From: Limnospira fusiformis SAG 85.79
Lineage (GTDB): Bacteria; Cyanobacteriota; Cyanobacteriia; Cyanobacteriales; Microcoleaceae
Reading direction: 5' to 3'
Assembly (NCBI RefSeq): GCF_012516315.1
Contig: NZ_CP051185.1
Location: forward strand, 3,027,403 to 3,091,402
DNA: 64,000 nt
Numbering within the stretch: position 1 is the stretch's first letter; the number at the start of each line of letters is the position of its first letter. Position numbers and translations under genes: made by a program. The notes below the pieces were generated by a model. That model saw only the letters and a program-made list of their open reading frames with translations, searched no databases and had not been told where the DNA came from. Positions 25,422 to 32,609 of this stretch are shown piece by piece.

Positions 25422-26348
25422 TTATGGTACAATGTCTAAAGCCCGTTTACCGCCCCACTTCTGGATGATTTGATCATCAAAATCGTCGGCTGTTTCTAAG
25501 ACAGATAAAACTGAGGACTCTAATTCTCCGGGGTCACAGGTTGAACCGACTATGGTATGGCTAAGGCAAATATTATCATGGTCATCGATCGCAAAACCAC
25601 CAAAGCGCATTTGAGAATTTTTCAATAATAAAAATTGCATCAATTCCGGGGTAATTTCTGCCCCTTGAACTACGAGCGATCGCGTTTCAATGACAGCATC
25701 TTCGTGCCAGGGGTAAATTCGCACTTCCACCCACGCGGAACCCAGAAATAAACCAAAGCCAGGATCGTCTAATTTTTCCCAAGGATACTGAGTGAACATC
25801 TCCTCCATCCAGATAGCGACCTGTTCATAACATTCTCGTTGAACTTGGGTCTGAAATTCCATGATTGTTGTCCTCACTTGATATGCCCACTGAGTATAGG
25901 GAAACTTGGTTAAATTAGCGTTATAATATCGGTAATCGTGACTAACTTCTTCCCCGATCCACTCTGGTAACTCCACAGCCTGCTCCGGGCTGTTTAATTC
26001 CACTTCGGCTAAAATTAACCCCTGATTATCCCCGAAAAATTCGTCAACTTCCCAGATCAGATCACCGATGGGAATTTTATAGCGTTTCTTTTCAATGAGA
26101 GGGCCAACGCATAAACTAGATAACATCTGTTCGGCATCCTCAATGGGAATCAGATATTCAAACTCGGCGCGCTGATAGCCCTCAGAAGCGCCCTTAATGG
26201 TCAAATAGCCCTGATTTCCGGCGATGCGGACTCGGACGGTTTTTTCTGGGGTGGTGGTGATATAGCCCTGACGGTAAACCACTCCCACAGAAAGCGATCG
26301 CCACTGGTCCCCGCGCACTAAAAATTTACGTTCGATCTCAACTGCCAT
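25422..26348 (-). CDS. CYTH-domain phosphatase fused to a YbjN-like domain
   Basis: Residues 1-154 are a CYTH (triphosphate tunnel metalloenzyme) domain: ExExK at E4-E6-K8, then RVRIAGNQGYLTIKG and AEVELNSPEQ, the usual triphosphate-binding strands. Single-domain cyanobacterial proteins of this type hydrolyse inorganic tripolyphosphate. From M163 onward a second domain begins, EFQTQVQRECYEQVAIWMEE, with LLLKNSQMRFGGFAIDDHDN and an AD-DFDD-x-IIQKWGG end, which matches YbjN-like small chaperone-type proteins. At the join an AGGA motif lies 8 bases before the M163 codon (25860-25862), so the second domain may also be translated alone. The fusion is seen in sequence; the activities are known only from homologues. 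Confidence 0.75.
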   Translation of the reverse strand: MAVEIERKFLVRGDQWRSLSVGVVYRQGYITTTPEKTVRVRIAGNQGYLTIKGASEGYQRAEFEYLIPIEDAEQMLSSLCVGPLIEKKRYKIPIGDLIWEVDEFFGDNQGLILAEVELNSPEQAVELPEWIGEEVSHDYRYYNANLTKFPYTQWAYQVRTTIMEFQTQVQRECYEQVAIWMEEMFTQYPWEKLDDPGFGLFLGSAWVEVRIYPWHEDAVIETRSLVVQGAEITPELMQFLLLKNSQMRFGGFAIDDHDNICLSHTIVGSTCDPGELESSVLSVLETADDFDDQIIQKWGGKRALDIVP

Positions 26349-26547
26349 ATTTTAGTCAATTTGCCCAATTTACCAAGCTGTGCGCCTATTGTATCGCGCT
26401 ATCCGGGTCAAGAGTGAAAAGTTAAGCCCTCCCCTGACTAATCGGTGGTATAAAAAAAAATTCTGCATTCTGAGATACCTAAACTTGTAAATTTTTGTTA
26501 AGTATGGTAAAGTTGCTTTAACAGAAATTGAAGTAGAGGTACACATA

Positions 26548-27507
26548 ATGCCATTCACCATTGACTCGGCTCGTAGCATTTTTCCAGAAACCCTAGCGGC
26601 TGACGTAGTTCCGGCGACGATCGCTCGGTTCAAGCAGCTTAGTGCCGAAGATCAACTGGCTCTCATTTGGTTTGCGTATCTGGAAATGGGTAAAACCATC
26701 ACCATTGCGGCTCCCGGGGCGGCGAATATGCAGTTTGCTGAAAAAACCCTAGAGGAAATTCGGCAGATGACTCCCCTACAGCAAACCCAAGCTATGTGTG
26801 ACCTGGCGAACCGGACAGATACTCCCATTTGTCGTACCTATGCTAGTTGGTCTCCTAATATCAAGCTGGGTTTCTGGTATGAACTAGGGCGTTTCATGGA
26901 TCAAGGACTTGTTGCGCCCATTCCCGAAGGCTACAAACTCTCAGCTAACGCCAACGCTATCCTAGTGACGATTCAAGGTATTGATCCAGGTCAACAAATC
27001 ACGGTGCTGCGTAATTGTGTTGTTGATATGGGGTTCGATACCAGCAAATTAGGCAGCTATCAACGGGTAGCAGAACCTGTTGTACCTCCTCAAGAGATGT
27101 CCCAACGGACTAAAGTTCAAATCGAAGGTGTGACCAATTCCACAGTCCTGCAATACATGGACAACTTGAATGCTAACGATTTTGATAACTTAATTAGTCT
27201 GTTTGCAGAAGATGGAGCGTTACAACCTCCTTTCCAAAAACCAATTGTTGGTCGCGATAATGTGCTGCGGTTTTTCCGGGAAGAATGCCAGAACTTGAAG
27301 TTAATCCCAGAACGAGGTGTTTCTGAACCGACGGAAGATGGCTATACTCAGATTAAGGTTACTGGTAAAGTGCAAACTCCCTGGTTTGGTGGTAATGTGG
27401 GGATGAATATTGCTTGGCGCTTCTTGCTGAACCCAGAAAATAAGGTTTTCTTTGTGGCGATCGATTTGTTAGCATCTCCCAAAGAGTTGTTGAACTTGGT
27501 GCGCTAG
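26548..27507 (+). CDS. ocp: Orange carotenoid protein (OCP1 type)
   Basis: OCP is a soluble photoreceptor that binds a ketocarotenoid, turns red in blue-green light and quenches energy at the phycobilisome core. The 319-residue protein has the N-terminal carotenoid-binding helical domain (1-165), the linker and the C-terminal NTF2-like domain (from about 195). Key residues are kept: Y44, W101, W110, R155 and, with a +2 shift against Synechocystis numbering, Y203, E246 and W290 (R155-E246 salt bridge; Y203 and W290 bind the carotenoid keto group). It starts at ATG 26548 with GAGG 8 bases upstream. The fluorescence recovery protein gene follows on the same strand. Identification is firm. Confidence 0.97.
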   Translation: MPFTIDSARSIFPETLAADVVPATIARFKQLSAEDQLALIWFAYLEMGKTITIAAPGAANMQFAEKTLEEIRQMTPLQQTQAMCDLANRTDTPICRTYASWSPNIKLGFWYELGRFMDQGLVAPIPEGYKLSANANAILVTIQGIDPGQQITVLRNCVVDMGFDTSKLGSYQRVAEPVVPPQEMSQRTKVQIEGVTNSTVLQYMDNLNANDFDNLISLFAEDGALQPPFQKPIVGRDNVLRFFREECQNLKLIPERGVSEPTEDGYTQIKVTGKVQTPWFGGNVGMNIAWRFLLNPENKVFFVAIDLLASPKELLNLVR

Positions 27508-27536
27508 AATGGAGTTCACCTAGAAATTATATAGGC

Positions 27537-27567
27537 GAGCGTTTTCTCAACAAAAGCGCTCCCTTTT
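27537..27567 (+). terminator. Probable ocp terminator
   Basis: GAGCGTTTT pairs with AAAAGCGCTC (one bulged base) and is followed by CCCTTTTCT. It lies 30 bases after the ocp stop codon, so ocp and frp are probably separate transcripts. Confidence 0.5.
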
Positions 27568-27887
27568 CTGCTGGGGATAAAGTCGATTCCCCATCGATTG
27601 AATGTGGCGATGATTGTAGTGTTACGGGCAGTAAAAAGTTACTTGAGGTTAATAGGAGAAAGAAGACCGTGTTTAATATAGCATTATGAAATGATTTGTG
27701 AACTACCAGCGGTTCAGATCAAATTACAACCACAGGAGATAAAGTTCATAATGATTTATCGAAGATTTCTGATGGCTATATGATGATTGATAGCACCTAT
27801 TTATTGCCTAGATATATTCATACGGTACTCGCGCACTAAATATCGAGCAAATATCGGCTGTGGTAATGCTCAATTAGGTAATGATAA
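27568..27887. other. ocp-frp gap with possible transposase remnant
   Basis: In this 320-base stretch the minus strand at about 27560-27618 reads YNHRHIQSMGNRLYPQQ before a stop. That is similar to the C-terminal end of DDE transposases of the IS3 group (YNxxRxHSxLGxxxP). There are no inverted repeats or other transposase parts. The frp promoter must lie in the remainder, but no clear -35/-10 pair is visible. Confidence 0.25.
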
Positions 27888-28208
27888 GTGAGTGAAATTA
27901 ATTGGTCTGAACAGGATAAAAACGCGGCTGTAGATGCCTTACACAAGGCTTATGAGCGGGAGGTTAAGATTCTGATTGATGAGGTTAAACAAAAAGCGTT
28001 TAATCTGACAGAAATTGACGAGGTGTGGAAATTGCATGATTTTTTGAGTGCCAGAAGACACGATATTGATGGTAAGTATGACTATCGAGATGCTGCCAGT
28101 GTGTTTGTGTTAGCCACATTAGTTAAACAGGGATGGTTAAGCCTGGAAGAATTACAGGTTTTGGGTCAAGATAAATTAGCGAAAATCTCGGCTTTGACTA
28201 GGCTCTAA
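27888..28208 (+). CDS. frp: Fluorescence recovery protein (OCP recovery factor)
   Basis: FRP binds the red form of OCP, detaches it from the phycobilisome and speeds its return to the orange form. The 106-residue protein contains the family core IDEVWKLHDFLSARRHDIDG followed by KYDYR; W47, H50, D51 and R57 correspond to W50, H53, D54 and R60 of the Synechocystis protein, which are needed for OCP binding. It is all-helical and dimeric in the known structures. It starts with GTG (MSEINWSEQ). Its place downstream of ocp on the same strand is the usual order. A 380-base gap separates the two genes. Confidence 0.92.
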   Translation: MSEINWSEQDKNAAVDALHKAYEREVKILIDEVKQKAFNLTEIDEVWKLHDFLSARRHDIDGKYDYRDAASVFVLATLVKQGWLSLEELQVLGQDKLAKISALTRL

Positions 28209-28228
28209 TTCTCGCACCTATTGAATAA

Positions 28229-28283
28229 GGGCGGGTTGAGTAGTTGGACTGTTGAGAATCAAAACTGATTACTGAACCCGCCC
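28229..28283. repeat. Inverted repeat between frp and sugar kinase (family copy 1)
   Basis: GGGCGGGTT (28229-28237) and AACCCGCCC (28275-28283) are perfect inverted repeats around 37 bases. A second element with the same arms occurs at 31569-31619. Both lie between convergent genes, so they may be bidirectional terminators or a small dispersed repeat. Confidence 0.6.
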
Positions 28284-28313
28284 CCAGTAATAAGACTTAT
28301 CAATTTTCGGTGG

Positions 28314-29288
28314 CTATGGCTGCTGTTTTAGAAATTCCTCAACTTGGGCGGCGGTGGGTTGGGCAGCGATCGCTCCTAATTCAGTAGTAACCAAGGCTCC
28401 CACTGCACTAGCATAGGTAACGATCGCCCTAGCGGTTTCGGGGTTATGGAGGCTAGGGATACCCAACTGCAAAACTTGGTGAATAAAGCCAGCCACAAAG
28501 CCATCACCTGCGCCAGTGGTATCTTGAACTGGGACAGAAAATCCGGGAAAATAACCCTCATGATCTCCGAGACAGTAAGAACAGCCGCGATCGCCTTTAG
28601 TAACTAAGACCCCCTCCACGGAGTCTAGGCGATAGTTAATGGTACCAGGATCAGTAGTATCAAATAGCCAGATACTTTCAGACTCTGATAATTTGACAAA
28701 ATCAACCTGTTTGAGCAAATCCATAATTAGGGGTTTGGCTGCTTCCGGGTCTGGCCAAAAATTCGATCGCCAGTTAATATCTACTAAAATCTTGAGATTA
28801 TAGCGATCGGCTAACTTCAAAGCACGACTAATAGCATGGCGGGTTTCCTGGTAGGCGAGTTCCAATGTACCCAACACCAAAAAGTCAGCATTTACAAACA
28901 AAGACTCTGGTATGGCTTCGGCTTGCAAATAGGCATCAGCGAAATCGATAGTATTGAGATTCCCAAATCCGGCAAACTCTCGCTCACCAGTGCCTGAACG
29001 CAACACATAAACCCGTCGGGTGGGTGCTGATGGGTGTCTTTGAATGCCTGTAGTATCAACCCCGACCAATTGAAGAAACCCCAGGAGGCGATCGCCGCCT
29101 TCATCAGAACCCACCGCCCCAATAAACCCGGCAGAGGTTCCCAATTTCACCAAAGCACAAGCGACATTAGCCGGAGCCCCTCCCGGGTGAGCCGTCCAAG
29201 ACTTAACTTCTCCCCAGGACTGGTTAGGCTCGTCTGCCAAGCAATCAAATAAAATTTCACCGAGGCAAATAACGCGAGAATGATTCAT
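28314..29288 (-). CDS. PfkB-family sugar kinase (fructokinase-like)
   Basis: The protein phosphorylates a sugar with ATP in the cytosol; the closest group is fructokinase. It opens with VICLGEILFDCLAD, has the HPGGAPANVA motif that binds the sugar, the WRSNFWPD segment typical of fructokinases, and the DTTGAGDGF anion hole with the catalytic Asp near residue 265. I chose ATG at 29288 (MNHSRVICLG); an upstream TTG at 29300 is in frame. The length of 324 residues fits. No sugar transporter or invertase lies next to it. Confidence 0.85.
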   Translation of the reverse strand: MNHSRVICLGEILFDCLADEPNQSWGEVKSWTAHPGGAPANVACALVKLGTSAGFIGAVGSDEGGDRLLGFLQLVGVDTTGIQRHPSAPTRRVYVLRSGTGEREFAGFGNLNTIDFADAYLQAEAIPESLFVNADFLVLGTLELAYQETRHAISRALKLADRYNLKILVDINWRSNFWPDPEAAKPLIMDLLKQVDFVKLSESESIWLFDTTDPGTINYRLDSVEGVLVTKGDRGCSYCLGDHEGYFPGFSVPVQDTTGAGDGFVAGFIHQVLQLGIPSLHNPETARAIVTYASAVGALVTTELGAIAAQPTAAQVEEFLKQQP

Positions 29289-29417
29289 CTTGACTGTCAA
29301 AAATAGAGTTCACAGAATCTGCGCTGGGGCAGAAGCATCTGAGGTTAGAAGACGCAAATGGATTGTACAGTTTAAAATGGTGATAAGTAAGTAAATATGC
29401 AGAGATAGGATACCTCT

Positions 29418-29735
29418 ATGTCCGACAGTAAATTCAAATCCCCTGTCTCCCTCTCGGAAAGAGAACTACAGGTTGTGGAACTGGTGGCGATCGGTTTGAC
29501 TAACCAGGAAATCGCCGAAAAGCTGGAAATCAGCAAACGTACAGTAGATAACCACATAAGTAACATCCTGACTAAAACCTCGACAGGTAATCGGGTGGAG
29601 TTGGTCCGCTGGTCTTTGCAATGGGGTAAAGTTTGCATTGATAATATCAATTGCTGCACCCTACCAGAACCAGAATCATCAGCAGAATTAACTGATAGTG
29701 TTGATGAAACTGTATCCTCTCCTATAGTTGAGTAA
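29418..29735 (+). CDS. pedR: Small LuxR-type regulator, PedR-like
   Basis: A 105-residue protein that is almost only a LuxR helix-turn-helix: LSERELQVVELVAIGLTNQE and ISKRTVDNHISNILTKTSTG. There is no receiver domain. The segment VRWSLQWGKVCIDNINCC just after it is shared, as I recall, with Synechocystis PedR (Ssl0564), a regulator that responds to photosynthetic electron transport through thioredoxin. The CC pair (positions 81-82) is a candidate redox site. The divergent sugar-kinase gene is 129 bases away. The symbol is by similarity from memory. Confidence 0.65.
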   Translation: MSDSKFKSPVSLSERELQVVELVAIGLTNQEIAEKLEISKRTVDNHISNILTKTSTGNRVELVRWSLQWGKVCIDNINCCTLPEPESSAELTDSVDETVSSPIVE

Positions 29736-29754
29736 ATATAGATCACTGATCATC

Positions 29755-30066
29755 ATGGCAAGTTGTGACTCAAAAATCTGTTATCACCTTTGCTGTCCGC
29801 GATTACCTTTAGCGGTTTATCGGGAAGTGGCTGCTCACCTGCGACAGGTGGAGGGTGTACAGACGGGTTTAGTGCCTATGTCTAAAGATACCGACGGCGG
29901 GGAATTGCCGAAATTTGACCCCATTGAGAGTCAAATCGCAGCCCTATCAATTGAATATTCGGAATCATCTGACGGGGACATTAACTCGCAAGTTGAACGG
30001 ATTTTAGCTTATTATGGCGATCGCTATGGTTCTTGGCAATCTTTAGACACCATCAACATAAATTGA
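29755..30066 (+). CDS. Conserved hypothetical protein (103 aa)
   Basis: From the ATG at 29755 the protein reads MASCDSKICYHLCCPRLPLA and continues with PLAVYREVAAHLRQVEGVQT and a Gln/Ser-rich middle, ending in a helix with ILAYYGDRYGSWQSL. The frame opens at 29728, but that would overlap the end of the regulator gene. From memory similar proteins are common in cyanobacteria near this place, but the function is unknown. Four Cys lie in the first 14 residues. It starts 19 bases after the PedR-like gene on the same strand, so the two may be co-transcribed. Confidence 0.6.
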   Translation: MASCDSKICYHLCCPRLPLAVYREVAAHLRQVEGVQTGLVPMSKDTDGGELPKFDPIESQIAALSIEYSESSDGDINSQVERILAYYGDRYGSWQSLDTININ

Positions 30067-30169
30067 TCACCAGGAAATTGATCAGTACAGAAGGCTCACA
30101 ACTTCCCTGAGTATGGGGATCATGCTCCTAGCGGTGAGTCATATTTTGGCACGGATTTATATATTAGAG

Positions 30170-31447
30170 ATGGAATCAATTCAAAGTTTACGAGGAACCC
30201 GTGATATCCTCCCAGAGGAAGTCGGTTATTGGCAGTGGGTAGCTTCTGTGGCTGAGGAGACTTTGGCGCGAGGTAATTATCAAGAAATCAGAACACCGAT
30301 TTTTGAGCCAACTGCCTTGTTTGAAAGGGGTATCGGTGAGGCTACGGATGTGGTGGGAAAGGAGATGTACACTTTCTGCGATCGCGGCGATCGCTCTATT
30401 ACCCTGCGTCCTGAAGGTACAGCCGGGGTAGTCCGAGCTTATATTGAGCGAAAACTATTCGCTAACCCTGGTGTACAACGACTATGGTATATGGGGCCGA
30501 TGTTTCGCTACGAACGTCCTCAAGCGGGACGACAACGACAATTTCATCAACTTGGGGTGGAGGTTCTCGGTAGTGATGACCCCCGCGCTGATGTGGAAGT
30601 GATCGCGGTGGCGGTGGATATCCTCAAGAGTTTGGGAGTCACCAATCTGCATTTGAATCTTAATTCAGTAGGCGATCGCACCGATCGCCAAAATTATCGT
30701 CAAGCCTTGGTGGATTATCTGACACCCTTTCAGGACGAACTTGATCAAGACTCTCGCGATCGCCTTACCCGTAACCCCATGCGGATTTTGGATAGTAAGG
30801 ATGAACGCACCCAGGAAATTACCCGCGACGCTCCCAGTATTTTGGACTATCTGGGAGAGCGATCGCAATCTCACTTTGAACGAGTCCAGTATTTGATTAA
30901 GGAATTGGGGATTTCTTACACGCTCAATCCTCGACTGGTTCGCGGTTTGGACTATTACACCCATACTGCTTTTGAGATTATTTCTGATGACCTTGGCGCT
31001 CAGGCTACCGTTTGCGGCGGTGGTCGCTATGATGGTTTGGTCCAGGAACTTGGCGGCCCGGAAGTCCCGGCGGTGGGTTGGGCGATCGGTTTGGAACGTT
31101 TAATTATTCTGCTTCAGCAATTGCACCAACCTCCACAAGTTACCCCAGAATTATATTTGGTGTCTCGCGGAGAAAAAGCCGAGGCTAATAGTCTGATTTT
31201 GGCTCAGAAACTGCGTCAAGCGGGGTTGAGGGTTGAATTAGACCTGAGTGGTAGTGCTTTTGGTAAACAGTTTAAACGAGCCGATCGCAGTGGTGCTGTG
31301 GCTTGTTTGGTGTTGGGAGATGCTGAAGCGATCGCCGGAACTGTGAACCTCAAATGGTTGAAAAGTGGCGAGCAAACTGTCTTCAATCAAGTTGATCTAA
31401 TTGCCAAGGCTGACCAAATTAAACAACAGTTAATTGCCAACAATTAA
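30170..31447 (+). CDS. hisS: Histidyl-tRNA synthetase
   Basis: A class II aminoacyl-tRNA synthetase that charges tRNA-His. It shows the start SLRGTRDILPEEVGYW, motif 2 in MFRYERPQAGRQRQFHQLGV, the histidine loop LVRGLDYYTHTAFE, and motif 3 in GWAIGLERL. A C-terminal anticodon-binding domain of about 90 residues follows. The frame is open from 30113, but the ATG at 30170 (MESIQSLRGTRD) matches family starts, giving 425 residues. HIP1 sites are frequent within it. It converges with the Psb32-type gene, with the second inverted repeat between them. Confidence 0.95.
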   Translation: MESIQSLRGTRDILPEEVGYWQWVASVAEETLARGNYQEIRTPIFEPTALFERGIGEATDVVGKEMYTFCDRGDRSITLRPEGTAGVVRAYIERKLFANPGVQRLWYMGPMFRYERPQAGRQRQFHQLGVEVLGSDDPRADVEVIAVAVDILKSLGVTNLHLNLNSVGDRTDRQNYRQALVDYLTPFQDELDQDSRDRLTRNPMRILDSKDERTQEITRDAPSILDYLGERSQSHFERVQYLIKELGISYTLNPRLVRGLDYYTHTAFEIISDDLGAQATVCGGGRYDGLVQELGGPEVPAVGWAIGLERLIILLQQLHQPPQVTPELYLVSRGEKAEANSLILAQKLRQAGLRVELDLSGSAFGKQFKRADRSGAVACLVLGDAEAIAGTVNLKWLKSGEQTVFNQVDLIAKADQIKQQLIANN

Positions 31448-31568
31448 TTATTAGTTAATTGGCTGTTTTTGTTGAGTAAAAACAAGGGGGGTAATTGTGG
31501 AAATGACTGCTGGGAGTGATTAAACTGCCATAATTCTTGTTAATTAAAAAGGCGGTTTTTGCAGATAT

Positions 31569-31619
31569 GGGCGGGTTAGAAAATCACGGTTAATTGACAA
31601 TAAACTGCTGAACCCGCCC
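31569..31619. repeat. Inverted repeat between hisS and psb32 (family copy 2)
   Basis: GGGCGGGTT (31569-31577) and AACCCGCCC (31611-31619) flank 33 bases. The arms are the same as in the copy at 28229-28283, and both have CTG directly before the right arm. Confidence 0.6.
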
Positions 31620-31643
31620 TAATTTATAGGAATCGTCAAAGGT

Positions 31644-32450
31644 TTAAGTTTCCGAGGTGGAAGAGTGGTTAAAGGCGGGAGTTAGATAAGCCGCCAAAAC
31701 AGCGATTAAGAAAGCCGAGACGTTGCGAATTACCGGAACCCAGTCGGAGGTGCGACTAATTACCGGACCCAGACCGAAGGCTATAAATAAAATGCCCCAC
31801 AGGGGAGAAAAGATTAAGGCCCATTGCCAAGCCACAATTTGTCCGGGTTTACGGGGAATAGCCGCAATACCACAAATCACCCCACCCAAGGCGGAGGTGA
31901 TTAAGGTGAGAATCCATTGTTCTCTGGGAAGACCGGGAACTACTCGACAACCACCATCTTTGAGTAAACAGGTTTCAATGGTTTGGATAGATTGCAATAT
32001 TGATTGATCTTCACCATTATCGCGGACAAAGTATTGATTACCGTAGCGGGTCTGAAGTTCCACCCAAAAGGTTCGGGTCAGCAGGTCGTATAGATCCCGA
32101 CCGACACTAAAGTTAAGAATATTACCGCCGCGTTGATCAGCTACCAATAGGACACTGTGTTCATCAAGTCCCCAATATTGCTTAACGGCGCGACCGGGAG
32201 TGCGATCGAACTGAGTTAGGACCCTGAGTTTCCAGCCAGTTTGGGATTCAAACTGTTTCAGGTCTTCGGCTAAAAGGTCTTCTTGAACGTCTGTCAGCAG
32301 TTCAGCTAAATCTATGATCGGGGTTTGGACTTCGGGTAAAAGTTCAGGGTTGTTGTAAGCGCCTGCTACAGGTGCGATCGCCCAGGTGGAAAGCACGACA
32401 CAGAATACAGCAATGAATCGGAAGAGTTTGTGCGACCAGATTTGTTGCAT
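31644..32450 (-). CDS. psb32: TPM-domain protein, Psb32-like
   Basis: The 268-residue protein has an export segment (FRFIAVFCVVLSTWAIAPVA), then a TPM domain (about residues 35-160) with IIDLAELLTDVQEDLLAEDL and VADQRGGNILNFSVG. Three membrane helices follow (ILTLITSALGGVICGIAAI, a segment with SPLWGILFIAFGLGPVI, and VSAFLIAVLAAYL). TPM-domain proteins of this kind (Psb32 in cyanobacteria, TLP18.3 in plants) help protect and repair photosystem II in the thylakoid. I chose the ATG at 32450; the frame extends to 32474. The symbol is by domain, so moderate confidence. Confidence 0.75.
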   Translation of the reverse strand: MQQIWSHKLFRFIAVFCVVLSTWAIAPVAGAYNNPELLPEVQTPIIDLAELLTDVQEDLLAEDLKQFESQTGWKLRVLTQFDRTPGRAVKQYWGLDEHSVLLVADQRGGNILNFSVGRDLYDLLTRTFWVELQTRYGNQYFVRDNGEDQSILQSIQTIETCLLKDGGCRVVPGLPREQWILTLITSALGGVICGIAAIPRKPGQIVAWQWALIFSPLWGILFIAFGLGPVISRTSDWVPVIRNVSAFLIAVLAAYLTPAFNHSSTSET

Positions 32451-32609
32451 AGATATTTTATACCAAATAATCAAATGTGAACGACGGCAGATGTTGCTTA
32501 ACCCACAGATAATGCCAACTCATATTCGTTACAATTGTTAACCTTATCATAAAATCGGAGAAATGCAGCCAGTGTCTATGACGATTCCTGATCAGGGTAA
32601 GGAGGCTTG

